A stretch of 64,000 nt of DNA from Meloidogyne chitwoodi. Lineage: Eukaryota; Nematoda; Chromadorea; Rhabditida; Meloidogynidae. The notes beneath the pieces were generated by a model. It was not told the origin of the DNA. It did not search any database and saw nothing but the letters and a program-made list of their open reading frames with translations. Of the stretch, positions 13,823 through 26,382 are shown in pieces; positions within the stretch are counted from its first letter, which is position 1, and every line of letters starts with the position of its first letter. A program made the translations under genes and the position numbers. The DNA lies in assembly GCA_015183035.1 (NCBI GenBank), contig JACZZP010000012.1:1240001-1304000 (forward strand). The letters are read 5' to 3'.

Positions 13823-14859
13823 TATTATTAATTGTTTTTGTTGTTTTGATCTTATTATATAAAATAGAATGTTTGTCTGTTTGTTTGTTTGTCCTTTTAT
13901 AGTAAAATGATTGGGGAGTTTTTATTATTTTTAAAATAATTTAAGCTGTTTTATAAAAAACAAATATTTAGTTGATAAACCAAAAAATTTAATTAAGTAG
14001 ATTTTTGGAAAAGTTTAGAAAAAAATTCATATACGAAAATTTATTCCTAACATAATAAAATAATAAAAATACAATAAAATTAAAAAAATAAATTCTAGCT
14101 TATAATATTTTTGACAAATTGTTCTTCTTAGAAATAAATTTGTTTATTAAATATTTTATTAATTTAAAGTAAATTTCCAAACATGTGTATTTAACAATAT
14201 TTTACTATTTTTTAATTGTTTTTTTTTTCATTTTTCAATGACAATTTTAATAAAAAATATTTTACCAATTAATTAATTTTTATAATGATAACAACAAAAT
14301 TAATTTAATAAAAGAAAAATATAAATTATGACTTTAATTATTTTAAATATTTAAATTGTTTTGAATAATTATTATCTTTTCTTGAATATTATTATTATAT
14401 AAAAAACAAAAATAACAATCCCAGAGATATTTTTGGTTAAAAAATTAATTAAGGCATTTATGAGAATATATAAATATAAAATAATTTTTTTAAAAAGATG
14501 TGATTTTTAATTAATTTAAAATAAAATTAATTTAAAAATAGCTTTTTAATTTATAAAAATCACATAATTAAAAAACAGGAATTAATTTAAAAATTATTTA
14601 AAAAATATTAAAAAAAAACAAAAATGTAGAAGAAAATTCCTTTTTGCAAAAATAATTAAGTTTAAGGCAGTAATAATTAATTACAGACAAAAAAAATAAA
14701 AAAATATTTTAATTAAATAGGTAATTCAAAATAATATTTTTATCAAAAGACCAAATTTATTAAAAAATTAAAATATTTTATTTTTATTTGTCTGTAATTT
14801 TTATAAAAAATTATTATTGGGATTTTTAATTTATTTTTAGCTCTTTTATTTTATTTATT
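13823..14859. other. Intergenic region between lam-2 and the membrane-protein gene
   Basis: AT-rich sequence between the lam-2 stop and the start of the next gene on the same strand. It has A- and T-runs and a short TTTGTCTGT repeat near 13871-13893. No gene, RNA or structured repeat is apparent. Confidence 0.5.
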
Positions 14860-17800
14860 TTATCGTTGTCCTTCTTGTTCTAAATTTATTAAATTATAAC
14901 AACGAGTTGGTAATGAATCTTTAAAAAAAAAGAAATTAAAATATTTAAATTAATTTAAAAATTAAAAAAAATATAAATAATTTTTAACCTCGTATTCCTT
15001 TTAAATTTTCCAATTCTTTAGTTAAAGAATCTATTCGTCTTTTATCAGATAAAGCATCAAGTTCAACTCGTTTAATTCTTTCTCGCATTTTTTGTTCCTT
15101 TTCATTAGTAATATATTGACGTTCTGTATCTTCAAGAGTTGTTTCTAGTTCAGTAAGTTGTTCTTCATTTACATTTTCTAATGAATCTATTTAAATTAAT
15201 TAATTAATTTTTAATTTTTTTTATTAATTTAACTAAGTTGATTTAATGCTAAATGTAATTTCTTCTCAGATTCAGTCAAATTATCTTGTAAAGTTTTTGA
15301 AATACTTTCAGCAAAATTTGCCTTTTTTGCAACTTCATTAGAACGATCCATATCAGAATTTGCCTTTAAATTAATTTTTAAAAATTAAAAAAAAATAAAA
15401 ATTGAATTTTCTTCTTTTCTTTTTAAATATCAATTTTTATTTTTTACCTCATTTTCAAAATCTTTAGTTGTAATAGATGTTGTATCAATATCATTCTGTA
15501 ATATATTTAATAAATTTTTAATTTCTTCTGCTTTATTAATTGTTTCTTTAGCATTTTCTACTAATTTTGTTGATTCTTTTTCCAAATTTTCAGCTTTCAA
15601 ATTTGCTTCTTCAGAAAAAGTTTTCGCTTCCTCAGAATTACTTCTAACATCTATTAAAGTTAATTCAGAATCTCTAGCCTGTTCTTCAACAGATTTTAAT
15701 TCTTCTTGAATATCTTGAACATTAGAAAATTCATTTTTAGCTTCAGAACGAGATTGCTCAATTTTTCCATGAAAATCTTTAAAAAACAAATAATTTAAAA
15801 ATTCAATTATAAATAATATTAAATATATACCAGTAAGAGCATCATAAGAAGATTTAGCATCATTCCATGTTTTTGTTGCCAAATTAAAAGCTGCCTGTGT
15901 TCTTTTATGAAAATTATCAACTTCTTCAAATTGTTTATCAATTAAATTTTGCTTTTCTTTAACTTTTTTTAATAAATTTTGAGAATCTTCTAAAATTTTT
16001 GCACTTTCTTCATATAATTGTGCATGTGTTGTTGATCCTAATTCAACTTTTTTAAGTGCTTCTTGACCATTTGAATGAACAGTATCAGATTGAGAACGAA
16101 AAGAATCAGGTAAAATGTTTGGAAGGCGAACACTTAATTAATTAATAAAAATTAAAAAATATATAAAATTAGATATTTAAATAATAAAAAAGAAAATATA
16201 AAATCAACAACTGTAGACTGTGGAAAAAAAAGATCATCAAAAATTGGTCACAAACTTCTTAAAAATCTAATATTTTTCTTTTTAAAATTCAACTACCCAA
16301 AACGATTAAATATAAAAATAAATATATATTTTTTTAAATCTCTAACCTTTCTACACTACTTAATACTCTAGCAGCATCATCGTGTGTTTTATTTGTTTCA
16401 GCACTTTGTTCCAAAGCCAAATGTTTTGTGCTATTTAAACGTTTTTCTAATTCATTAACTTCTATTTGAAAAGCTGAAATTCGTTGAACACTACTAGATG
16501 CTCCAAAAATAGCTTCATTTGCATCAGAAAGTGCTTGTTTAGTTCCATTTCGTACTTGCTCTGACATTCTAAATATCTCACGTTTTCGTTGTTCTTGTTG
16601 ATCGGCAAGAAGTTTTGCTTCTTCAGCAAAATCTGAAAGTTGCTGGCTTTTTTCACCATAACGATCAGCTGCGTCCTTTAAGAATTAAAAAAATAAAAAG
16701 TTAATTTTTAAGATAAATCATTATTTATTAATATTAAAATTGTCAAAATAAACTTAAAAAAATAAATACCTGAGCTTTAGCCAAATGTTGTTCTCCTTGT
16801 GTTTGTACATAATTAATTCCAATACTTAATTCTTTGGCTATTAATTCTTTATCATTAGCAAAACGTTTAAGTTGTCCTTCAATAATTTCTGCATTTGTAT
16901 CTATTAAACGTAAATTGTCTTTAACATTTGACAATAAATTGCCAGCCTCAGAAAATTGTCCTTTAATGTTTAAAACATGCACTTGAGCTGCTTCATCATT
17001 TCCATCTTAAAAATAAATTCTTAGATATAAGAAAACTAAAAAAAAACATTTGAGAAAATTCTCTTCTACTATAGAAATTAAATAAAAAATAGAATATTTA
17101 TTCACCAAATTTCTGTCCTGCTTTGACTGTAAGTGAAGCTACATCTTCTTTAACACTTTTTACACGTTCATCAAACTCAGCATCATTTACAGTAATTGGA
17201 TTATTTTGAATTTCATCCAAACTTTCACGAAGAACACTCATACTTTCATTTATTGAATTTTTACGTGATTGAATTAAAGCATAACAATCATCACAAGTTG
17301 GGCATCCACGACGAAGATTATAGCGATTCTTTTTTATATTTTAATTAAAAAGAAGACACAAACACTCACCTCTGAACATTTATCACATCGTCTTCCCTCA
17401 ACACTTTGTCTACAAAGGCATTGCCCTGTATGTGTATCACAATCCAAAGTTTCCGAACTTTAAATATTAAGTATTTAAACAAATAAATTTTTTTATTATA
17501 AATTTATACCCAATAGGATCGCAATCACATTGTTTACATCCATCCAAATTAAAACCAAAATGACGTGGAGCACATTGATCACACTTTCGGCCAGTAATAC
17601 CATTCTTGCAGCGACACTTGAAAAAGTTTTTTATAAAAGTAAATATTCATTTACCAAGTTTTTTAAAATAAATAATAATTTTAGTACAAATTTTCAAATA
17701 TAATTATAAATAAATTAAGAATATTAAATACTTGTCCAGTAATCAGATCACAAATTCCAGCATCTAAACTGCCTAAAGGATCACAGCCACATGAATGACA

Positions 17801-20800
17801 ACCACTTCCAGATGAAATATTGTAAAAGCCGGGTTCACATTGATCACATCGTTGTCCAATAACTTTTAAATATTTTTTTAATAATTATTAAATAAAAATT
17901 TATAAATATACCATTAGGTTGACAATCACATTGTCCATCAGATTGTCGACATTCTAATAATGAATGATCATGAGTAGGTCGTAAAGTTCCAGGAACATAA
18001 CAATTACATTGTTTACACTCTCCCTTAATTTCAGATAATGCATTCCCCCAAAATCCAGGTTCACAATGTTCACAATTCCATCCAATTGTATGATAAACAC
18101 AACTAAAAATTAATTTCTATTTCAGAATTTATTTAAAAGCCAAAAAATTTTAAAATAAAAAAATAATTAAAATAAAATTTCGTTTAAAAATTACCGTTTA
18201 CATTCCCCACTTAGTGTATCACATTTTCCAATAGCATTTAAATCAGTATTATTGTTACAATTCTTTAATTAAAAAATAATAATTAAAAATAATAATAAAA
18301 AACTTACACATTTTTGACAACTAATTCCATTAGCTGGATTTCCAAAATATTCCTCAGCACAAATTTCACATTTTCTTCCAGTATATCCTTTAAATAATTT
18401 GAAATTTTTTAATAAATTTTTATACCTTCAGGACAATCTGTACAATAGGTACCATCAGATACGAGTGTGCAAGAACCTCCTTCAGGACAATCACATCTTA
18501 AAAAAAACATTTTTTAAATTAAATTTATAGAAATATATTAAACTGTTTGCAATCATCAGGTGTTCCCGCTAAAGCATCCCCATAATATCCACGAGCACAA
18601 CTTTCACAAGTATCTCCTGCTGTATTATGTTGACAAATACAAACACCTGATTCTGCATCACAACTAACTGAAAAAATACTTTTTTAATTTAAAATTAAGA
18701 AAATAAAGTAGTAAACCAAAATAATGGTTCTTATGTACGCTCAATATAAAAAATAATTAATTAAAAAAATTCCCACCAGAATGATTATGGCATTCACAAG
18801 GTATACATTTATCTAAAGGGCCACCAAATTTATTAACTCTTTTATATTCATGCGAACAAGATTCACAAAATTGGCCAACAAAAGCATCAGAACATTTACA
18901 TAGTTCTACCCAATCAGCAGGTTGAACATCTCCATACTCTGTTGGTGTTAAACTTGCAGTTCCAATAGAAAAATTTGATAGAAAACCAACATCTCCCTAA
19001 ATTTTTAAATAAAACCTCTATTATATGTACACCAGATAGCCTATACTCTATATAGCAGATAATTTTTAAATAGGTAGTTTACTAACTGTTGGAACATAAA
19101 ACCTTTTTTAAACAAAAAAACCTATATTTTACGTAGAATTTTGTCTTTCTTAATGTTATACATAGTATAGAGGTTATTATAGATTTGTAAAAGTTAATTA
19201 ATATTTTAAATAAAATTTTACCTTAGAATAAGTTCCACGTAATTTAATAGCGCTAACATTGTATAGAGCAGCAATAAAATCAGTTTCTCTTAATGTTGGA
19301 CTCCATTGAAGTGAAGGATTTGCATGAATACGAAAACGATAATGTTGTTCTTGTGATGCACTAGGTAAAAGATTTGATTGAGCAAATATTGGTAAAACTA
19401 ATTCTTGTCCATTAGCTCCAACAATTACTATATCTTTTTTACTTGGACCTGGATTTGCCTATAAAATTAAATTTTGAAATTAAAAAAGGATTATTTTTAG
19501 GCAGTCTAAAAAATTCCTTCATAAAAAATTAACTTGCCAGTTGCACTCTCAATGTAAATTCAATAAATTGATTGTATATCTGCCTTTGATCTCCCAAAAA
19601 CTTTTCTGGTGTATAAAAATAAACAGGAAAATCATCCAATTGGCTAACAGCTGCGGCTTTATCTAATTGTGCCCATTGAACATCTTCAGGACGAGCAGAA
19701 GAAGCACCTGACCATTTTTCAACATCTTCATTGAAATGAGATGAAATATTAACAGAATAAAATCCATCGGCAGGAGAACAAATTGAGGAATGTCCAAAAC
19801 AGAAACAAGGAGTGCAACCAAATAAATTTTTAGCAGATAATTGGAAATGGCCAGGTTTGCATTGAGAACATGTACGGCCTTCAACATTCTACAAAAGTTT
19901 AAATTCTTACTTAAAGATAAATCCTATTTCTCATCTACTAACCTCTTTACACACACAAACTCCATCATTAGGTGAACAACTTGGTGTGTTGTTAAGAGAG
20001 CCAGCAAGCTCGCATTTGCAATCTTTACAACCAGCTGAACTAAATCCATAAAAGCCAGATTCACATCGATCACAGAATTGTCCAGTAACTCCTAATTAAA
20101 TAAAAATATTTAAAAAAAATATAAAAAAAAAGACCAGGTTTGCAATGACATTGCCCCTTTTCATCACATTGACCTCCAATAGAACCAGTTTCACTACAAT
20201 GGCAAGGACGACAATAAAGCTCATTTTCATGTCGCCAATGATTAGGAAGACATTGTTCACAATGAGGGCCCTAAATAAATTTTAGTAAAAAAGTAAAACT
20301 ATTTTTTCACTTGTGTATTCCCAGCACAATCAATGCAATGTCCTCCATGTCCAGTTTCTTCAAAAATCTTTGCATCAAAAAAGCATCGACTTGATAATCC
20401 ATTACACTGGCAAGGTAAACATTCATTTGCTTCCATAGATGTTGCTGGACGCCATGGACGATCAAGATAGAAAGGAGCACATTCACCACAATCTACACCA
20501 GAAGTAAAATGTTGACAATCACAAACCTTTAAATTTAAAAATAAAAAAGAATTTTAATTTTTATTAGGTTGAGGTTTTTTTCAAATTTAAAGTATCAAAA
20601 TAAAACTAATCTCAGCCATGGGAATAAATATCCAACATGGAGTTTTGACATGTTATAACCGTTTAATGTCATTTCATGATTAGCATGACCAAGTATTCAT
20701 CATTGATTAGTTTTAGGATATTTAAATATTTTTGCTTTAAAAAGACCCGAAATAAATAAATTCATACCACCGAACCACAATAAACATTTAAAGATCTCCA

Positions 20801-22110
20801 AAATATTTATAATATAATTATAATTTATTCTCATATTTAAACATTTTTTATTTTACAATTTATTTTACCAATTGTTGAGCTGTTCCCTGTCCTGTTGATT
20901 TAACACATTGATTTGCATGTCCATTACATTTGCAACGTCCTCCAATAGCAAAATCACTAATTCCATAATAATAAGAACGTAAAACTCTATTATCTCCAAA
21001 TATTTCATCACCAAAGGTATTCATTCGAACTAATGAAATTCTTATTTCTTCAGCAGTTACCCAATACTTTTAAAAAAAATTTTATATTTAAAATATAATA
21101 AAAAATAAATTCTTTATTTTAATCTTATTACTTGTAAAACTTCGCTCTCTTCAAAATTTTCAGCAGAAGGTCTTCCCTCTAATGTAGAAAAAGCAATATT
21201 TCCACCAGTAAGAGGAGAAATATCAGAAAATTCTCGCGTACATTGAGCTACAGCTTCATTTCCAGGAAGTATTGGAGCTTTTTCAGGCAATTTAAAGGTT
21301 GAACGACAAGAACCGCTTCAAAAATATTTTTTAATTTGTTAAATTTATAATAATTTTAAATAGCTTTAAAAACAAAATTATTAATTTTCTTTTTAAATCA
21401 AAAATAAATTTAAAAAAACCTATAATATTGCCAAGGAATCCAATCATCAGTATGTTTAACTTTTTTGTAAACTATAAAACTTTCTGGACGCGGAGAAACA
21501 AATTTTAGATGTACATAAGTTATATCAAAACGTTTATGTAATCGAAGTGTTAAATTAACAGTTTGTGGATATTGCATTCCTTCAGCCATTGTTTCTGATT
21601 GCCAAAATGTAGCATTTTCAGGATTATTAAAATCTAAAAATACATAAATTAATTTTTTAATTAATAAAAACCAGTAAGATATATAGGTGAATGTGTCAAT
21701 TGTGGAACACGACTATCACAAACATCACAAACTTTGTTACTTCCCATATGACCAGTTTGAACGCAGAAACGAGTTGGAGCCCGAACACCACAGGTATTTG
21801 TTACCTTAATTAAAATAAATATATTTATTTTTTAAATTAAAACAATAAACCTATGGGAAGATTCAAGTTATAATACAATAAATTTTAAATATTAATTTAC
21901 CTCAACTTCCAAATTAAAAGCAACATTTATAAAATCGGGAACACATCTTTGTGGTAATCCACGTTCATCGTAACAAGCACTTCGACTTGGCTGATAATGG
22001 TTAGGATCAATATGTGGTACTCTAGGTTCTGGTCTATTTAATTGTCCATTAATTGTTGAAATAAATAATAAAAAAATAAAAAATATTAATAAATTAATAT
22101 TATTAGGCAT
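14860..22110 (-). CDS. lam-2: Laminin gamma chain LAM-2
   Basis: About 27 exons encode roughly 1,600 residues, close to the usual gamma-chain length. In order: a signal peptide (residues 1-22, ending STINGQ); an N-terminal LN domain containing [16 protein letters not shown] and the Cys-rich [19 protein letters not shown]-like LE modules; an L4 domain (around 18970-19760); more LE modules ending near [12 protein letters not shown]; and a long heptad coiled coil (about 17330-14860) that forms the triple helix with alpha and beta chains. A lone Cys near the C-terminus (LPTRCYNL) matches the disulfide to the beta chain. Laminin is secreted and builds basement membrane. Introns are mostly under 120 nt. 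No frameshift was noticed, though I did not measure every exon. Confidence 0.95.
19013..19175. repeat. Small terminal-inverted-repeat element in a lam-2 intron
   Basis: A lam-2 intron of about 205 nt contains AACCTCTATTATATGTA at its left side and the near reverse complement TACATAGTATAGAGGTT 140 nt further on. This looks like a very short inverted-repeat element or its remnant. No target duplication is obvious. Confidence 0.5.
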
Positions 22111-22846
22111 TCTCTTAGAGAAGCCTTTTTGAAGGGAGATTTTTTACTGAAAAAATAAAAGAATTATTTTAAAAACAGTCAAATTTATTATTTATTTTGG
22201 AGTAATATTTATGAAATAATGTTAAAAAAAGTTATAGTAAAAGTAAATTTCTCAAGGCAAAATTATAAAAATCTTAAAAAATAGATTTTATTTTTTACAG
22301 AATTTCTCATATTTATATCTATTTATATGTACATTGTATATGTAATTCTCACATCTTTAAGCATATGTATGTACAAATAAATAATCAATAATGTACGGAG
22401 AACATCTTTTCTCCTGACCTTTTTCTTGGAAATATATTTATTATGACAATTAAAATCTTAAAATCAATAATAATTAATACATATTATTTTACTATTGTAG
22501 TAAATATGTACATATAAATATTTATTTATTTTAAAAATTAGGGAATACTTTTCTTAAAATATTTTTTGCTTCAGACTGAAATTTATAATAAAAAAATAAT
22601 TCTTGAGTGTTCTAAAAATGAGTCATCAAATTGTATATTTATTAAACTTTCTTTTTTTTTTGCTAAACATTTGCTAAAATATATTTTTAATTGGAAACAG
22701 GTGTTGTTGTCTATAAAAAAAGGTTAAAGCACAAAAACTTTATTTTAAATAAACGATAATTTTTTATACAAATTAAGTAACCTGTCCATTTATTTAGGTA
22801 ATTTTTTATCGATTCATTAATTTTTTAATAAAAAATTTATTTAAAA
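22111..22846. other. Region upstream of lam-2
   Basis: About 740 nt of AT-rich sequence between the lam-2 start and the stop of the next minus-strand gene. It should hold the lam-2 promoter. No conserved site or repeat is recognisable by eye. Confidence 0.5.
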
Positions 22847-24245
22847 TTAAAAAAATATAAAAATAATAAAAAAAATGAATAAATAAATATAATTTCCTAT
22901 TTTTAAAATAATAACATTATTTTTTACTATAATATTTTTTTCATTTATTAAATCTGTCCAATAATCTTCTTCTTTTAATAAAATTTGTTTTTTCTCAATT
23001 TCTTCAGATTTTTCAATTAATATTCGTCTACTTTCAGCAATTCTTTTTCTACATTCATCTGGCATAATTAAATGACCTTTAGATATATGTCTAATACGTT
23101 CAAATGCTTTATTAATTGATTCACTTATTTGACGATAAATCTAAAATATATTTTATTAAATATAATTAACAAAGATTGGACAAGAATATTACTCTTATTA
23201 ATAAATTAAAGCTTTCGAAATATTTAAAACTTTCTTAAATACAAAAAACTCCAGTTCTTATTAAAAAAAATATTTCTAATAAAAAGTAAAAAAACTGTCC
23301 AATTTAAACCTGAGTTGCATTTTTTGAACATTTTAATTTAATTCCTGTATAACATTTTGTATAATCATTCATTATTCTTTTAAATTATTATTTGTTTAAA
23401 AATAAATTATAATTTTAAATTACCTGCAAAATTGCCAAAGACTAATTTTTAATTCATCTTTTAAAGGCAAAGGTTTACATTTTCTATTAACCTCTTCTAA
23501 ATGCTTTCTTTGACAAGTAATAAATTCAGAAAATGCTTTTTAATTAATTTATTAATTTAACTAATATTTATTTACTCTTTGGAGTAGATAAAAGTATTTG
23601 ACAAATATTTGTCCAATAACCAACATTTGCTAATTCAACCATTTTTTGTTTATTATCTATACAATCATCTAAACATATTTTAAATTTTTCTACTGATCTT
23701 AATTTATAATTAAAATTATTATTATTTTATTAAAAAAAACATTACAAACAAATCCATTCAGATTTTCTAAGTACAACAACATTATTAGCACTATATCTAT
23801 ATAATTTATAAAATTATTATTATTATTTTTACAATAATATTAAAACTTAATAATTGAATATAAAGGGGATAACATATCCAAAGGTGTTTTATATCCAATC
23901 CCAGAAATTGATGAAAGTGAATGTTTAAATATTTCACTACAATTTTTAATACAAGAAAATTTTGTAATATTAGAATTGTTGCAAGAATTGAAATGATAAA
24001 ATACTGAAAAAATTATAATGTTAATAATTATTTGATTATCTCTTTTAATAATATCTTTAATTAGAATATACTACAATTGGAAAAATATTTTTACAAAAAT
24101 CCCCATTTTTTAAATATTTTTATTTATAAAAGTATATTCCATTTTTATAATTTTTTTAAATCAAATTAATTATTTTACCAAGTATCAGAAATAATAAATA
24201 AGTCAAAGTTGAATTATTAAAAAGACGTTTAAGAAAAAAATACAT
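22847..24245 (-). CDS. Uncharacterised secreted Cys-rich protein, probably membrane-anchored
   Basis: Seven exons (24179-24245, 23847-24003, 23746-23796, 23576-23697, 23424-23535, 23310-23376, 22847-23140) join in frame to 289 residues. The N-terminus NNSTLTYLLFLILG is a likely signal peptide. The body has about 11 spaced cysteines in motifs such as CIKNC, CLDDC and KCYTGIKLKC, suggesting a disulfide-rich helical fold. The last residues (IGNYIYLFIFFIIFIFF) are hydrophobic and run to the stop, as in GPI-anchored or tail-anchored proteins. The spacing is loosely like nematode DUF19/T20D4-type secreted proteins, but I cannot establish membership. The function is unknown. It lies upstream of lam-2 on the same strand. 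Confidence 0.68.
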
Positions 24246-24641
24246 TTTATTAAATTTAAAAAATATTTCTCATTTTTTATTCTAAAAAAGTCATTTGTTT
24301 TGAATAAAAGAATATACCGGAAGAGAAAAACAAAAATAGATAAAAGGACTTTTCTAAGCTTTTACATATAAATTGATTTGATTATTATTGTTTTTTTATT
24401 CAAAAATATAATTGGATTTTCTTATTCTCTTTTTGGGAAATTGAACTAATTAAATATATTTCTAACCCAATATTATTTTTTAGTCCTAAATTTAAAAATT
24501 ATTATTATTTTTTATAATAAATAAAAGCGTTTTGAGCATTGCTTCGCGTCTCTTTTCAAAAGAAATTCTTTTTCTTTAAAGTGAAAATAATCAAATAAAT
24601 AAATATAATTAATTTTAAAAAAATGTTAAGACTACAAATTA
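24246..24641. other. Short intergenic region
   Basis: Roughly 400 nt between the SPT3 stop and the start of the Cys-rich gene, all on the minus strand. No feature is seen beyond AT-rich spacer. Confidence 0.5.
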
Positions 24642-26137
24642 TTAAAAATTTCCAAATAAAATATCCTCTCTTAGCGCCCATCCTCTATTTCGCTTTAAAG
24701 CTTCCTCATAATGTTGTAAACGAATGGGAGTATTTATACTATTAAATTCGGAAGAATATCCCTCCAGTGTCTTTTCTTTTTTTTGTTGTTCCTCTGTCCT
24801 ACATAGGATGGCGCTTTCCACAAGAATTGTCTAAATTTTTATATAAAATTTAATAAACCGATAAAAATATATTTAAAACTAAGATTGAGACTCAAAAGAG
24901 CTAAACTAATTGTAAGAAAAGTCAGATTTTCAATTTTATTTTTAAATTTTCACCACAATCTCAACAGCACAAAATTGCAATAAATAAGAAACATCTTGCT
25001 CTATATCTTCAGCATCAATCCATTTTAGAAAACCTTTTTTGAGAGAAGGTATCTCTTTGCCATTTTTAGAAAAAAAAGATCGTTGTCTTGCTTCAGAAAA
25101 ACGATCATAAAGATGTGCATCCATTTCACGTACTCGTTCAGCAATTCGACGCATACGTTCAACTTTTGAGGGATCACGCCATTCATTGTTAGGTAACCAA
25201 CATTCGTTTAGAAGTGTGCCAAGTACATCTATTTCTTTAAGAGCGTCCAACACGTGTTTGGTTCTAAATTGTTCAAAGAACTAGAGGGACTGTCTTTCAT
25301 ATATATTTTGGCCTAAATATAGTTAAAAACTTACAATTTACCTTTGTATTCTTCTTCAATATCATTAGAAATGTTTTGTTCAATATCATCATCAATTGGG
25401 GAATCTTTTGAAAGAGTACCTTCAAATGCATGGACCAAAACAGGGATAACTTCAACTCTCTAATAATATTTATTTTACATATTTTTTACTAATCAGGAAC
25501 CTTAATGTATGCAATCATTCTTTTAATAAGCAATGGATGACGCCTTAGATTGTATAACAAATTAAAATTGATTTATAAAAATACCTGTCCCGGAAAATCG
25601 GTCAGTGGAAAATGCATCAGTGGAAAATCGGTCAGTGAAGAAACAGTACATAAAATCACTAAAACACATGTAAAACACAAATAAAACAAAAAACACATTA
25701 AAAACACGAAAAAATACCAAAACACATGTAAATACAAAAACACATTAAAACTCAAAAACATAAAACACAGTGATTTTATGTACTTTTTCTTCACTGAACG
25801 ATTTTTCACTGAAGCATTTTCCGGTCAAGTACCTGAAAGTAAAAAGAATATCCAAAAATTCAATTTTCTTCTTTCTAAAATTTAGCTTATTAGAGAAAAA
25901 ATTTCCAGAAAATCTATTTATTACCCTCGTATTTGTGATATATTACGACCCTTATTAACAATCATCTTTAGCTGAGACTTAACAGTCGAAAGAACAAAAT
26001 CTTGACATTCTTCAATCGCATGGTTTGAATCACCGTTGGAAAACATTAAAGCACTACAAAAATTTGAACACTTATACAATTAATTTATTTAAATACCTGA
26101 TAATTTCCTTAGCAGCATATTGTCGATTTATACTCAT
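24642..26137 (-). CDS. SPT3/SUPT3H, histone-fold subunit of the SAGA coactivator
   Basis: Seven exons (26097-26137, 25925-26053, 25833-25874, 25501-25543, 25335-25459, 24954-25263, 24642-24830) give 292 residues. The N-terminal histone fold reads ALMFSNGDSNHAIEE, SQIRGKKIEFLDILF and RRHPLLIKRMIAYIK, matching the SPT3/TAF13-type fold. The second conserved block has MRRIAERVREMDAHLYDRF, ARQRSFF and FLKWID, followed by LLQFCAVEIV, as in SUPT3H. SPT3 helps SAGA load TBP onto promoters in the nucleus. Intron 3 (25544-25832) is filled by a foldback element whose target duplication copies the splice donor. The orthology call rests on motif order that I recall for SUPT3H; the exon joins are less certain around 25260-25340. 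Confidence 0.78.
25588..25829. mobile_element. Foldback MITE, copy 2, in SPT3 intron 3
   Basis: Same family as 6160-6430: GGAAAATCGGTCAGT units, GAAGAAACAGTACATAAAA, an ACACATGTAAA-rich centre, then the reverse complement ending TTTTCCGGTCAAG. It is flanked on both sides by TACCTG (25582-25587 and 25830-25835), which reads as a 6-bp target-site duplication. On the gene strand this is CAGGTA, the exon 3 splice donor. A frame spanning this element on the minus strand (25573-25809) is repeat sequence, not a gene. Confidence 0.85.
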
Positions 26138-26382
26138 TTTGGAAATGAACACAAATTGTTTTGAAGTAAAATAACAAAACTAATTAATTTTAATAAAAAT
26201 ATAGAATTGTGATAATTTAAGTAAAAAACGTAATTAATTTTAAATATAAAAAAATAAAACATTTTATTTATGCATAAAAACCATATTTTACAAAAAAGGT
26301 TTACAACAATGTTTAACTAATGTTTAAGAAAATTAAAATAATTATATATCGTTTTATTTTCCATTTATCATAATAAAAATTC

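Noticed and set aside
25573..25809. 78-codon minus-strand frame rich in Phe and Cys
   Set aside because: It lies entirely in the foldback repeat; the apparent repeats (DFPLMHFP) are the 15-bp units.
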